From Ochotona curzoniae (taxonomy: Eukaryota > Chordata > Mammalia > Lagomorpha > Ochotonidae): a stretch of DNA of 64,000 bases. Positions 1 to 11,127 of this stretch are shown in pieces. The first letter of the stretch is position 1, and the number at the start of each line of letters is the position of its first letter. Location: contig NW_024465796.1 in NCBI RefSeq assembly GCF_017591425.1, forward strand, positions 124,001-188,000, given 5' to 3'. The notes under the pieces were generated by a model. That model was not told the DNA's origin, ran no database searches, and was given only the letters and a program-made list of their open reading frames with translations. The position numbers and the translations under genes are program-made.

Positions 1-575
1 AGATCAATAGAAGCAAATTAAGGAACTTAAATATAAATCTACACATTCACAGTCAATGGATGGGAAAGTCTCTTCAAAGAATGGTGCTAGCAAAACAGTT
101 TAGAAAGCCACAGAACTTGGCACCAACTTCTCACAAGTTAAAAAAATAGGAAAGGTAAAAGGTTTACATGCAAGCATCCAAACATTGAAACTTCCAGAAC
201 ACAGAAGAAACATTTTAGGATCTAGTTTTATCTGGAAAGGAACCCAAAATAACAGGCAAAGAAAGCAAAAACTGACACATAGGACACATAGCACTAAAAA
301 GCTATTTCACAGTAATCAAAATTGACCAAGTGAGTGAGGAGTCAGCCTGCAGGATGGGAAGAATATTTGTAAATGATTCACTCAGTGGTCGTCTGATGCC
401 CCAAACACGTAAAGAACTTAGCAGTGAACTTAAATACATTTTAAAAATGAGCAATAGCTTGAGTGAACACTTCCAATAAAGACATCAGGTAATGTGGATT
501 GTTGCTAATCATGCTGAAAATGTAAACCAAAGCTATAGTGAAATCATATCTTACTGCATGTAGATGGAATGACAT
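1..575 (+). mobile_element. Old LINE-1 fragment, ORF2 C-terminal part, sense
   Basis: The sequence follows the 3' part of L1 ORF2 in order. It shows the 'gggaaagtctcttcaaagaatggtg' type block near 62-87, the block corresponding to the 'tgggcaaaagatatgaacagacac' region near 430-470, and the 'gacatc.ggtaatgtggattgttgctaatcatgc' type block near 480-515. All are heavily mutated and no frame is intact. The element starts outside the window. Its right edge is uncertain because similarity fades between 550 and 640. Confidence 0.7.
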
Positions 576-681
576 GAAAGAGACAGAATTATAATATTTT
601 CTAAAATACATACAATTACTCTGTAATAATGGAAACATAAACCATATTACATGATTATATGCATGTGTGGCATATATATGT

Positions 682-717
682 GTGGACTTTAGCCACTAGG
701 ACACGCCGACGGAGCCC
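682..717 (-). mobile_element. C-SINE head fragment
   Basis: The string 'ggactttagccactaggaca' followed by 'cgccgacggagccc' is the reverse complement of the tRNA-derived 5' head (A-box side) of the pika C-SINE. The body and tail are missing, so this is a truncated or deleted copy next to the L1 relic. Confidence 0.7.
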
Positions 718-1250
718 TTTTCAACTAGGTTTTTTAATTTACTAGCTCACTGTAGTGTAACAGAGAGGTCTGCATTTCAGATCAGTAATGAGATACATGA
801 ATAAAGGGATTAAGCATCAGTCATTTACTAACTGAATAAATATCAAGTTTACCTGACTTTTCAATTAGAAAGTTCCCAATCTTAAAAAAACAAGGGCATC
901 CTGGCTGATGGGTAAAATGTTCATGGTTATTTTCATTTCAAAGAAAGCCACAGCCTGAAATTACATGTCCTCATCCTGATTTTGGCTCCAGCCTTAAAAA
1001 CAAGTGAACACAACCTGCCAAAGCTTGGAGGTTTTCCAAAGAGGACCAAAGAATAAATCCTGTAATTGCTGGAGGCACAGCTGGCTGGCGAAGCTCCTGC
1101 TATGTGACCTACCTCCCCAAGCTTCATAGTCCTTACCATGTTGAAACACTTTTAAAGTCGCAGCATAAGTATAGACTTGGAAGATTTACAGACATAACGT
1201 ATGTGCAATGTGTGTTACCTGCATAGGTAAGAGAAAGTGTTACCTTCGAT
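718..1250. other. Unique or unrecognised sequence
   Basis: No gene, RNA or repeat was recognised. Short open frames on both strands lack coding character. Confidence 0.5.
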
Positions 1251-1534
1251 CTGGAGTGATGGCTCAGTTGGATAAATCCTCACTTTGCATGTGCCAGGAT
1301 CTGGTATGGGTACCTGTTCATGTCCCAGCTGCTCCACTTACCATCCAGCTTTCTGCGTGTGGCCTGGGAAAGCAGCAGAGTGTGACCTAGATCCCATAGC
1401 TTGCGTCTACATGGGAGAGCCAGAGGAAGCTGCTGGTTTCGGCCATTGTGACCATGTAGGGGAGTGAGACAGCAAATGGACAATATTTGCTACCGGTCTC
1501 TGAGTTATCCCCCTTTCCAGTAAAAAAAAAAAAA
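1251..1534 (+). mobile_element. C-SINE, near full length, old
   Basis: The head ('ctcagttggataaatcctca'), B-box region, 'ggcctgggaaagcag' core and 'gggagagccagaggaagctg' body appear in family order. The tail is AGTA plus A13. Divergence is high, and part of the 3' body ('ggctcctggcttcggatcgg') is deleted. Confidence 0.85.
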
Positions 1535-1636
1535 TTCAGTTGATTCCCAAGCAAAACGACATTCTAAGATGTTATTACTGAATATTGAATCACATTTTAG
1601 GTTCTTCTGTTTGGTTTTAAATGAATTAAATTTTCT

Positions 1637-1745
1637 TTTAACAGATTTTTAAAATGTATTTGAATGGCAGAGTGACAGAGGTCAAGGCAAATGGAAAAGG
1701 GAAAGGAGGGAGAAAGAAAAGTCAGGGTCCCAGTTGAAGATCCTG
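1637..1745 (-). mobile_element. Rabbit-type C-SINE tail fragment
   Basis: 'agatttttaaaatgtatttg' followed by 'aatggcagagtgacagag' and a purine-rich stretch is the reverse complement of the older lagomorph C-SINE 3' end. The head is absent. Confidence 0.6.
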
Positions 1746-1917
1746 GAGTTGTGCTACTGAGGTCAACACTAATTCTCATATACTATGGGTAGAGTGTCGC
1801 ATATCTGGCAAGGTCAAGACACACAGACAGCCCCAGTCCTGCTCTCAGGCGCTTCACAACGTAGAATGGGGAACTCAGAGGACAAAGAACAAGACATGCA
1901 ATTGAAGAAGCTGTTTC

Positions 1918-2217
1918 CGGTACTGGCATGGCAACCTAGTGGCTGAAGTCCTCATATCGCACATGCCAGGGTCCTTATGGGTGCCGGTTTTAATCTTGGC
2001 AGCCCTGCTTCCCATTCAGCTCGGAGGATGGCCCAAAGCCTTGGGACCCTGCACCCATATGGGAGACCTGGAAGAAGATGCTGGCTCCTGGCTTTGGATC
2101 TGTTCAACACCGATCATTGTAGCCACATGGGGAGAGAAAATCTTCTACTCTGTCTCTCCTCCTCTCTGTATACCTGACTTTCCAATAAGAAATAAATAAA
2201 TTAATTAAATTTTTAAA
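1918..2217 (+). mobile_element. C-SINE, near full length
   Basis: The copy runs from the head 'ggcaacctagtggctgaag' through 'ggatggcccaaagccttggg' to a tail with 'tgactttccaataagaaata'. About 30 bp between the B-box side and the core is deleted. Open frames of 66-86 codons inside it are SINE artefacts. Confidence 0.92.
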
Positions 2218-2762
2218 GGAAACTGCTTTCATGCAGTGCAAATTACCTGATGCCCACACCCCTGAGTGTGTGAGAGGGGTGATTCCTGGAGTAAATCCTG
2301 TAAATGATGGAGCCAGCAGAAGAACAGCAGACATGCATCAGGAGATCCTGTCTTGGGGAGGCCACAGGTGTTCACCTCTCATATAGTGATGCTGAAAACT
2401 GCTGAGTCAGTGGCTTACCATGCCCCAGAGGCATCACGGATGTAAAGCGCTCCTTCTTCTATCACGTGGTTACAGGAAAGACCCTTCACTGATCTGCTTT
2501 AGCCAGCCAGAAGATCTTCCCAAAGCTTTAATGTGATCACTCTCCTCAGTAAGAATCACTGTCTCTTCTATGGCCAAGTACACACATCTCACACACAGAT
2601 TTTATTTGCTTTACGGGTAACATATTTTAGTATTATTTTTCCAAGCCATTTGGTTAACTAACCTCATTCCATGACCCTGATTGATCTGAAACCTGTGGGC
2701 TGCACCAGGACAAACACAAGAGCCTGGAATTCGGTCCAGGTCTCCTGAGTGAAGTGTTGAGC
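2218..2762. other. Unique sequence, no gene seen
   Basis: No recognisable repeat or exon. Composition is ordinary for the window. Confidence 0.45.
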
Positions 2763-2990
2763 AAAGTCAGATATATAGAAAGGAGGAGAGACAGAGAGAA
2801 AAACCTTCCATTCGATGATTCACACCCCAAGTAGTTGCAATGGCTAGAGCTGAGCTGATCCAAAGCCAGGAGCCAGGAGCCTGGGTCTTTCACATAGGTG
2901 CAGGCTCCCAAGGCTGTCCTCCACTGCTTTCTCAGGCCACAGGCAGGGAACTGGATGGGAAGCATGGCTGCCGGTATTAGAACCAGTGCC
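2763..2990 (-). mobile_element. C-SINE, 3' part of a duplicated-body copy
   Basis: Reverse-strand tail and body ('gtcagatatatagaaaggag' onward) run through the core to the B-box motif 'attagaaccagtgcc' at 2976-2990, then stop without reaching the A-box head. The next SINE sequence starts at once in the same orientation, so this and the following entry form one compound element. Confidence 0.88.
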
Positions 2991-3226
2991 AACCACAACT
3001 GCCGGATCTGAGCCAATCCGAAGCTAGGAGCCAGGAGCCTCTTCTGGGACTTCCATATGGGTGCAGGGTCCCAAGACTTTGGGCCGCTCTCAACTGCTTT
3101 CCCAGTCACAAGCAGAGAGGTGGATGGGAAGCAGTGATGCTGGAACTAGAACCAGCTCCCATGTGGAATCCTGGCATGTTCAAGGCAAGGACATTAGCCA
3201 TTACAATATCATGCCTTACTCCAGCC
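2991..3226 (-). mobile_element. C-SINE, 5' part of a duplicated-body copy
   Basis: This begins in mid-body ('gatctgagccaatccgaag') with no tail. It repeats the core and B-box and continues to the head ('ggcaaggacattagccatta'). Together with 2763-2990 it gives a SINE with two bodies, two B-boxes and one head. Confidence 0.88.
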
Positions 3227-4980
3227 TTTTCTTTAGTGGGAGCACATGGCATGCTAGAAATTAAACAAATGAGTCAACCAATATTGTTGAGGAAATGCTA
3301 GAAGGAAAACAAAAGTAGGATGAATATAGAAAATACATACCTACTACAGGTTATTTTTAGACTGTACCATACAATACCTTAAATTGTACAGATATAGGAA
3401 TGCTCAAAAATAAATGTTGGAAAATTAAAATATATTTATGTGGTGAAGAAAATTTTTGAAATCCATGCAAAGTCATTTTCTATGAGGATTTCAAAATTCA
3501 TTCATTGTAATATATTTCCAAACATTTTTCATCAGAGTAAATGCTATCTCTCCTCTCTGTTTTGCACAGTGAGGTACACTTGTGCATGTATGAGAACAAA
3601 GAAAACTCCAAAGAGCTGACTAAATGACCCCCATCCGTATGTCTACAACCCTTCACCCTGTCTAATGAACTAATACATTTGCATTTTACCTCTAATGTAA
3701 AACTTAAAATCACACATTTTGATATGCTAAAACTAAAGTTAGATTACTTCATTTACATATTCACATATTGTTTATTTTTTTAAAAACTGACTTTAAATAG
3801 CAGCACGGAGAATACAATTTTAAAGGTAATTCAACAATTCGACAAAGAAGCAGCAATGTATATTGTAGTTGTAACTATGTCTATCATATTAGAACATTAA
3901 GTTTTCTACCTGCAAATTCCAGTTCACCTCTATGTTCAACATGCTCTGATTATCTATGTCCTTGTCAAGTGTCCTTCAAGGTTCATAAGACAATCCTCCC
4001 AATATTACTTACTTTTAAAATGCCCAATATAGAGAACAAGCACAACAGTTTACATTTAATCTTATTATGTGTTATGGAATGATAATCTTACCAGTAAATG
4101 CTGCAAGTATTATTCTTTACCATGAGATGCTTCTCCATAATCATAGGTCTGCCTTGTTTTTGTGCCTGAAATTTCACACCATTATATTTTTGCTTTTCAC
4201 CAAGTAAATGTGTATCGCTCCTTATGGAATAACAATGAATCAAACTCATTATCCATCATGCCAGAGAAAAGAAAAGCTATAAATTAAAGATTCATGTTTG
4301 TCAGGAAGGATAAAGAAAGTATTCAGTTCTGATCTAGATGACTGAGGGTGCTGTATTCCCTGCACTGTCCTTCACACCAAGCCAAGAGACACTGAAAAAA
4401 ATACACCAAGATGCCCGAGTGGATGCTAATGGGAAGGAGCAGATGGGAATCCTAGTGATGCTGAAGACAGTAGGATCTCAATATGAGAAACAATAGTAAC
4501 TTGAAGAAAGACAAAAGTAGAAACTGGTATCTCTAAACTCAGCTGTGGCAGGACACGTGAAGGCCCAGGCACACCCTTTGCCCTCTGGCACAGTGCCCTA
4601 AGCAAAAGCTGACTGGAGTCTCTTGTGGGATACTGGGGCACTGGTCTCTGATGATCATCAAACTAGTGAATTGTGTAAGTTTTTATTTTGTTTCTGCATG
4701 AAGACTTACACTACCGTGTTTCTTTCAAGACAGTAGCAGGATCACAGAGAAGCAGAAAGATAAACCCAGAACTGGTGCAAAAAATAACAGAGGCAGGTGG
4801 ATTAGCTATATGTACATGCCTTATCTTGTCCAGGCAACTGAAACTGAGTGTGTTTCTTCAGACAGAAGTACTGTCTTGGAACCAACAAGACCTGGATGCT
4901 GTTTGTTACACACAGAGAGACACACAAATACACACCCACAATGAAATAGCTAATCTTCTAGGATAGTTCTTAGGGAAGAC
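3227..4980. other. Unique or unrecognised AT-rich sequence
   Basis: No gene or clearly identifiable repeat. A 92-codon reading at 4688-4966 has no ATG start, no match I recognise, and ends in a short CA-rich stretch. Confidence 0.45.
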
Positions 4981-5142
4981 ATTTATCTTGCTCCACAGCA
5001 CTCAATTCTACCAAGTCTCATTAGTCACAAATTGCAAGAGAACATAATTGCCGGGCACAATACTTATCCTTGAACTGAAGTCTTTGAGAAAGAAGGGCAA
5101 AGAGACCTAGGTACAACAGAAGAGGTGGGAGGAATATGGTAG

Positions 5143-5649
5143 TTTGATGAAGGATTTAAAACATGCATTATTGACATTTCAGACGATGAAGGAGACCTGT
5201 GTAATCATGAGAATGCTGTTCTGAATAAAAAGCAAATGGAAACCGCTGGAGATGAAAACATTCACAAGCTGAATCGCAGCTGGCTACCTCAAAAAAATAC
5301 AATACCGCCAACAGCAGCTGGTTTGATTTCTGATGGGGCATGTGTGATTCCTGAAGAGCAGGCAGCATGGACAGCTCCTGAAGATGTGCTGTCTCTGTGG
5401 GCAGTGTGACTCATTTATAAGCTGATTTGTGACCTCAAGCAGCCAGTCGAGGCCACTGTCAGATTCTTCAGGGACCTGTGCTTCTTGATTGGGCTAAGGG
5501 GTGTAATAGGAAACCAGAAAAGCTTTGCAACCCTGATAGAAGTTGGTCTGAGCACAAAGTTTATCCATGAAGTATGGGAGTGTGTCATGTTTTCACTAAA
5601 GCAGGACGGGCATATAGTGCTTTATTTTTATGACAGTAAGTTGCTTTGA
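5143..5649 (+). pseudogene. Unidentified coding-like remnant with an in-frame stop
   Basis: One forward frame is open for 88 codons (5143-5406), is broken by TGA at 5407-5409, and continues open in the same frame for 79 more codons to TGA at 5647-5649. The predicted residues have protein-like composition: an acidic patch (DISDDEGD near the start), a Pro/Trp-containing middle, and a helical Leu/Phe/Cys-rich C-terminal part (for example RFFRDLCFLIGL). The frame can be followed upstream to about 4981 past two further stops. There is no start codon in context, no splice-site evidence and no clear poly(A). I do not recognise the protein. It could be a processed pseudogene, a decayed exon, or a chance run; the second open stretch in the same frame argues against chance. 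Confidence 0.4.
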
Positions 5650-5899
5650 ACAGTTAAAACAAAGTTGGTTTTTATCATATTTTCTAACAAAAGTTCTCAA
5701 ACAGATAATAATGAATTGAACTGTGTAATAAAAGAATTGAAAGAACAATATTAGAAGCTGTAGAACAGAATTTAAGGGGGCAACCCGAAGCAACACACAC
5801 ACAAAAATTAAAAACAGAAACTACTAAAGTCAAGCTAAGAAAAAAATTTAAAATACCAAATTCTGTAAAGTGAAAAATAGGGACAAGAATAACAACACA

Positions 5900-6225
5900 T
5901 TTTTTTAAAGGTGTATTTATTTTTATTGGAAAATCAGATATATTTAGAGGAGGAGAGAAGAGAGGAAGATATTCCATCTGGTGGTTCACTCCCCAAGTGG
6001 CCACAACAGCTAGAGCTGCACCTATCTGAAGCCAGAAGCCAGGAGCCTCTTCCAAATCTCCCACGCAGGTGCAGGGTCCCAAGGCTTTGGGCTGTCTCCG
6101 ACTCTTTTCCCAGACCTCAAGCAGGGAGCTGGATGGAAGCCCCTGGGATTATAATTGGTATTCATATGGGATCCTGGCACGTGCAATACAAGTACTTTAT
6201 CCTCTAGGCTACTGCACCAAACCCC
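5900..6225 (-). mobile_element. C-SINE, full length
   Basis: Starts with T7 and 'tttatttttattggaaaatcagatat' type tail sequence, then the complete body in order, and ends with the head 'tctaggctactgcaccaaacccc'. Confidence 0.93.
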
Positions 6226-6258
6226 AAAAAATACATTTTAAAATCTCTCTATATACAT

Positions 6259-6335
6259 ATTTATTTATTCATTCATTTATTTATTTATTCATGTATTTAT
6301 TTTACGTATGTATTTATTTTTATTTTATTTTTGAT
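6259..6335. repeat. (ATTT)n-rich simple sequence
   Basis: Irregular ATTT/ATTC tetranucleotide run with TATG interruptions. It drives an artefactual open frame across 6069-6620. Confidence 0.85.
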
Positions 6336-6544
6336 GATGCTTGCATAGTTGATCAGGGTAGGATAGATCGAGAATCAAGGAAAAGTGGGAGAGACCACCT
6401 TTTCTCTCTTCTTCTTGTATCTGGGATAGGTAAGGATGTAATGGGAGAGACCACATCCAGCTTCCCAGTAGGTTTCTTTGTCATGATGCAGGTTGAAGGA
6501 AAAAGTATGTCCCATTGTGCGGAGTTTTTAAAGAAGCTTAGCAG

Positions 6545-6728
6545 AGGAGGTGTTACCAGTCTATGTCTCGTTCATGGACATAATAGAACAGTGAACAGTA
6601 TTAAATGGGGAAAAGCTTGAGGCTCTTCCACTAAGATCTGGAACCAAGCAATGATGTGTTCACTCCCACCATCACTATTCAATATAATTCTGGAAAATTA
6701 AGCTTGAGCCATTCTGTGAGAAAAATAA
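6545..6728 (+). mobile_element. LINE-1 ORF2 reverse-transcriptase fragment (outer L1, left part)
   Basis: 'agtattaaatggggaaaagc' followed by 'ttgaggctcttccactaagatctgg' and 'tcactattcaatataattctgg' matches, in order, the L1 RT segment encoding the NG..L..F-type stretch before the FADD box. The frame is not intact. Its natural continuation appears at 7287, on the far side of another L1 3' end. Confidence 0.72.
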
Positions 6729-7286
6729 ATCATAAACAAACCAGATGCCTGTTGACAGAGGAATGATAAAGAAACTGTGATATTTCTACTTTATGTAATA
6801 CTATGCTTATCCACTAAAAAGAATGAAATAATACCATCCTCAACAAAGTGGTTCCATTAGGGAACATTACACTTTGTGAAATAAGCCAATCAAAAAGGAC
6901 AAATATCATATGTTCTCTCTCATATAAAGCAATCTTCATGCAAAATACAAGAGCAACAGATATATAGGTGACTGTATATACACACATATTCATCTATAGG
7001 AACTGTATAATGGAGACTATCATGCGACCCCACTCCAAATAGAAGATGGACTCCCAATGAAACTGCTAGATATATTATGATAATAGGAGATGGACTTTCT
7101 TCCGTTGTCTCTACCAATAATGTCATGATACACTTAAATAGAAGAAGGATGAACTTGTGACTGCTGCTGCAGGGTTATACTATTGTATAATACATGGGAA
7201 TGCAGGGTAGAGGGAGACTAAATGGGGAGGGTGCAAGGGGAAATCCTTGAGTCTAGGGTACTCATAAAAAATCTTTTTAAAAAGTT
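6729..7286 (+). mobile_element. LINE-1 3' end, 5'-truncated, nested in an older L1
   Basis: Begins in the ORF2 C-terminal region ('gcctgttgacagaggaatga', 'agaatgaaataataccatcc', 'caaatatcatatgttctctc') and runs through a lagomorph-type 3' UTR with a G-rich stretch ('gagggagactaaatgggg'). It ends in A/T-rich 'aaaaaatctttttaaaaag'. It interrupts the RT sequence that flanks it on both sides. Confidence 0.72.
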
Positions 7287-7800
7287 AAAAATCTTAATGA
7301 TGCAAATTGGAAATTGGGGAGTCAATCATACCCGGTTGCAGATGACAAGGTCGTATATATTGGAGAAATAAATGATTACATTGTGAGGCTGTTGGAATTC
7401 ATGAGAAACTTCAGGCAAGTGGAAGGGTATAAAATCAACACACAAGAATCAATAATTTAAAAGTTCTTTCTATGCCATTGCATTTTTTTTTTTGTGTTCA
7501 TGAATGCTGTTGATTCCTGATAATATGCCCAATGGAAATGAAATCAGTATATTAAAGTTTCCTTTATCTTCATGTTTTTGAATGCTCAACACAGTAGAAA
7601 TCAGGCTAATTTTCCCTGAAATCATTGGGTGAATATATGGTATGCAAATATGATGAAATACCACTGTGCAACAAAGGAAAAAAAATGAAATCCTTTCCTT
7701 TACAACAAAATGGATGTTTCTGGGTTTATGACGGTTAGTGAAAAAAAGGCAGATTCAACAAGATCAATAGCAGATATTTTGTATGGATTTTGCTAAGTGA
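7287..7800 (+). mobile_element. LINE-1 ORF2 fragment (outer L1, right part) with internal deletion
   Basis: 7290-7475 continues the RT domain, including a degenerate FADD-type box ('gttgcagatgacaaggtcgt'). From about 7520 the sequence jumps to the ORF2 C-terminal region ('ggaaatgaaatcagtatatt', 'aaaatgaaatcctttccttt', 'acaacaaaatggatg'). About 2 kb of normal L1 sequence is therefore missing between the two parts. Confidence 0.68.
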
Positions 7801-7917
7801 CATATAAAGTACAAAATAAAACTCTACACATGTGTCTGAAATCAATATAATGAGATTTCAGTGCAAGATTGAGCATAATGAAGTAATTTAGTAATATGTT
7901 GTAAAAATTTAAAAAGA

Positions 7918-8145
7918 GGGCCTGGCACAGTAGCCTAGCAGCTAAAATCCTTGCCTTGTGCACACCGGGATCCCATATGGGCACCAGATCTAATCCCAGC
8001 AGCCCCACTTTCCATTTAGCTCCCTGCTTGTCACCCAGGATAGAAGTCCAGGATGGCCCAAAGCCTTGAGACCCTGCACCCTGTGTGGGAGACACAGAAA
8101 GGGCTCCTGGCTTAGGATTGGCTCAGCTCTGCTTCCTGGCAAATA
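7918..8145 (+). mobile_element. C-SINE, 3'-truncated
   Basis: Clear head ('ggcacagtagcctagcagct'), 'gggatcccatatgggcacc', core and body to 'ggattggctcagctctg'. Similarity is then lost and there is no AATAAA tail. Confidence 0.9.
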
Positions 8146-9431
8146 GTCGTCTGTTAATAGATGCATGTATTCCCAGTGTAAAACCATGAATGATAAACCA
8201 TGCTACTTCAATTTCAGCACCCAGGAAAAACAAGGACTTCTTACAAGAAGATCGCATGGCAAAGAAACTGGACATAAGGGGGGCAGCTCATAACCTTATT
8301 AACAATCTTACTGTGCTAATCTGAAGTGGATATAAGATGCTGGAAACTTCAACAAAGCATGTGCTTTAGAAGAGTATGTGCCTGATGACCACAGTGGGCA
8401 GAAGAAAATGATCTAAGTGTTCTGGAACACAACAGCACCCAGGATCCTCAAGGCAATAAGAATCCTCCCAGCCGCTACATACACGAAGGTATCTTTTCTC
8501 ATTCACTCTAACTGACATAACTTTGGATTCAAGTTAGATTTACTATCATTTAGAATAAAAGAGTCATAGATTCCTGACCTAGGTTAAAATCCATTTGGCA
8601 TGTATATACTTGAAATTCTGCAGCATATGTATTTCATTCATTGTGAGGTGGCATATGTGGGTAATACATCTGTTCTCTTTTTTTTTTCTGATTCTAAAGT
8701 ATACACACACATGCACACACACACAAAGAAAAAACTGAGAGGAGGTAAAACAACAAAGCCAGAATGACTTTCAGGGGCTGATGAAAAGGTAAATATCAAG
8801 CTTTTTGTTCCAAGTAAGAGAAACAAATGTTTAGTTTGGCGGAAGGTTGTTGTATATTTAATTTCCCCATTAAGGTTTACACAGACAGCAACCTGATAAT
8901 CACTTTTGCAATGATTACTGATAGGTGCACTTGTTTGGCTGAAGGGTCGGAAAATGAATGTGTTCCTTTAAATATTTCAGCATTACGCTCTAGGTAAGGG
9001 AGGAGAATGATTCTGCCTTCATGACTGCTTTAATGCAATTGGTTCCACTCAGAGGAAATGACATGTTGAAATGTGATGAGTAAAAATGCAAAAAGCTTCT
9101 TTCATAATTGGAATTCAAGCAGCAACAAGAGTGGGCAGTGTTGAGTCCTTTACAGCTTTTAAAAAGGGTTTCTTCCCTATTTCTAAAAAGAATGTGCATA
9201 TTATCACATATTAGCCTGAGTTTATCCAACAGTAAAAAAGGAAATTAAAACTTATTTCACCCAAGTGTATCTGCATTTGAATCAAGCAGACATTAAAGTT
9301 GATAGAACTCCTAACTGCACAATTTCTTCTTCCTGCTTCCTCTTAATGAAATCACAGGATTTTAAAGTCAAGGCTGTATGCAAGGAATAATATTGTGCCC
9401 AGCTCTTGCTTTGGAATCAAGGGAAGAACAT
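8146..9431. other. Unique sequence with a short CA repeat
   Basis: No gene seen. A short interrupted CA tract lies at 8701-8726. Confidence 0.45.
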
Positions 9432-9560
9432 ACTGCTTTCCCAGGCTGCAAGTAGGGTGCTGGAAGGGAAATGGAACAGCTGAGACATGAACTAGTGACT
9501 ATATGAAATCCTGATGCAAGCATGGTTAGGATTTAAATACTGAGCCATCCTGATTAGCCC
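9432..9560 (-). mobile_element. Old rabbit-type C-SINE head half
   Basis: 'tgctttcccaggctgcaagt' followed by 'gctggaagggaaatgga' and 'actgagccatcctgattagccc' matches the reverse complement of the core-to-head half. The tail half is missing. Confidence 0.75.
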
Positions 9561-10690
9561 TTGGTCACATCTTTCATGTGATAAGAAGCCAACTGTGGTC
9601 CAATATTCATAGTCTCCATTTAGCAGCCTGAGAAGAAAAAGAATGTATATATTCCAGGTCTCATATATTATGAGGTACTGGCAGAGCATTCAGTTTTCTT
9701 GTTTAGGTTTTCTACCAGCACTGGACTTAGAAAATTGTTTTCTCTGGTACCATGATTGCCTGAATTTTATTTGATTTTAATAATTTTGGTAAGATGCAAA
9801 GGCATTCTATGTTACCTGAACTAACTGTTGTCATAGAATAAGAGTACCTTGAAGGGCAGACACATGTAATTAGAAAAAACAGGAACATAATACTAAAAGT
9901 AAACAATAGCTTCAGTGACTAGCAAGCACATACATATGTTTGCACAAATGGTCAGTTCTAACTAATGAATTTCAAGCATCCATGTATATTTAAAACTATG
10001 ACAAGTACTCCGCAAAGAGTTGTATGCTAATGACACTTCCAGTTGTTACTTGCCATTTCATTGAACCTTTAAGCTACAAGCTGGTCCACTTGTATGTTCA
10101 TGCAAGGACACATTCATATGTGAATATCCGTAAGCAAATATGAATATTCACCTCAAAGAAAGGCTTTACACAGCAGTGGAACCAGACAAGCAGGGTTGGC
10201 CATCAGGAAGCTCAGGTAGAAATTTGTTGACAGTAAATGAACTCACTGTCCACAAGTGGACTCTGTTATTTCCTAGGTCCCATAACTGCTCTTAGCACCT
10301 TTCAACTGATGTCAGTAAGGCCTACATGCAATATTTAGCATTTTACTTCCTTTGTTCAAAGTCAACTGACTTAACAGTTTGGCCACTTGTACAGAATGCC
10401 TTCTTAGACAATGTCAAGGTTGGAGTTTGGCTGTATAAGTAAGGAGTAGCCAGGCAGAGGGCAGAGTTGACACACAGCTGACTCTCAGAGGTGCACAGCA
10501 GCAGAGGAGCTGGCACAACTGGGTCCCAATTATCACCTCTCAGCCTCCATCAGAGAATCAGGTCCCATTGCAGCATGTCCGCAGTCTGCACTCCAGGCGA
10601 AAGAAGCCATGCAGGAATTACATTGTGACCCAATGTAGAATCATAGAATGAGTGACACCATGGATCAGCAGTGGTTACCACTCTGTGGTT
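9561..10690. other. Unique sequence; right end may be L1 5' region
   Basis: No gene recognised. A TATA-like 'ctgtataagtaagg' near 10431 lies upstream of the L1 ORF1 relic at 10832, so the last 250 bp could be L1 5' UTR, but nothing firm identifies it. Confidence 0.35.
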
Positions 10691-11122
10691 ATGAATAGTG
10701 TGGTAAAAGTCTAACATAAGATCCGAGACATGAAACTTGCTTGATACAGTGGCACAAGTGACCTACCACAAAAAATAAAATCAAAGCATAGTCCTGTAGA
10801 TGCCACAGTTTAGAAACCTTAGTAGTACAATAATCAAGAGCAAAAGAAGAGACAAAGGCATATGGATATGACCTAAGTCTTCCTTGTAAAGGAGTACAAG
10901 CTTTTCCAACCTCATACGTAACTGAGGAAGACATCAAGACAATAGGGGATACAGAATTCAGAAAAGTATTAATAAACCTTCATGCCAACAATGAGAAAGA
11001 TATACAAGAAAGAGTTCAAGGAATTTAAGCAGTATGTCACACAGTAAATAGCAACATTGAAGCAAAGTCAAGCAGAATTATTGGGAATGAAGATTGTAAT
11101 AGAACAAATCAAAAATTCAGTG
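10691..11122 (+). mobile_element. LINE-1 ORF1 N-terminal fragment
   Basis: A frame is open from about 10832 to TAA at 11026-11028. It encodes a charged, helix-forming sequence (TEEDIKTIGDTEFRK then NNEKDIQERVQ) of the kind found in the L1 ORF1p N-terminal coiled coil. Beyond the stop the coiled-coil-like sequence continues in other frames up to 11122, where a SINE head follows. Assignment rests on residue pattern and context; the sequence upstream of 10832 is less certain. Confidence 0.55.
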
Positions 11123-11127
11123 GAGGG

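Noticed and set aside
2654..3109. 151-codon minus-strand open frame
   Set aside because: Lies almost entirely in the duplicated-body SINE and uses peptide patterns common to all SINE copies here (GLxKQ, LGACTY).
6069..6620. 183-codon plus-strand open frame
   Set aside because: It reads through a reversed C-SINE head, an (ATTT)n run giving Phe/Tyr/Ile repeats, and an L1 fragment; it has no coherent protein character.
10431..10640. Possible promoter and first exon (TATA-like box followed by ATG)
   Set aside because: The reading frame after the ATG near 10575 closes within about 16 codons; the location upstream of an L1 ORF1 relic makes L1 5' region more likely.
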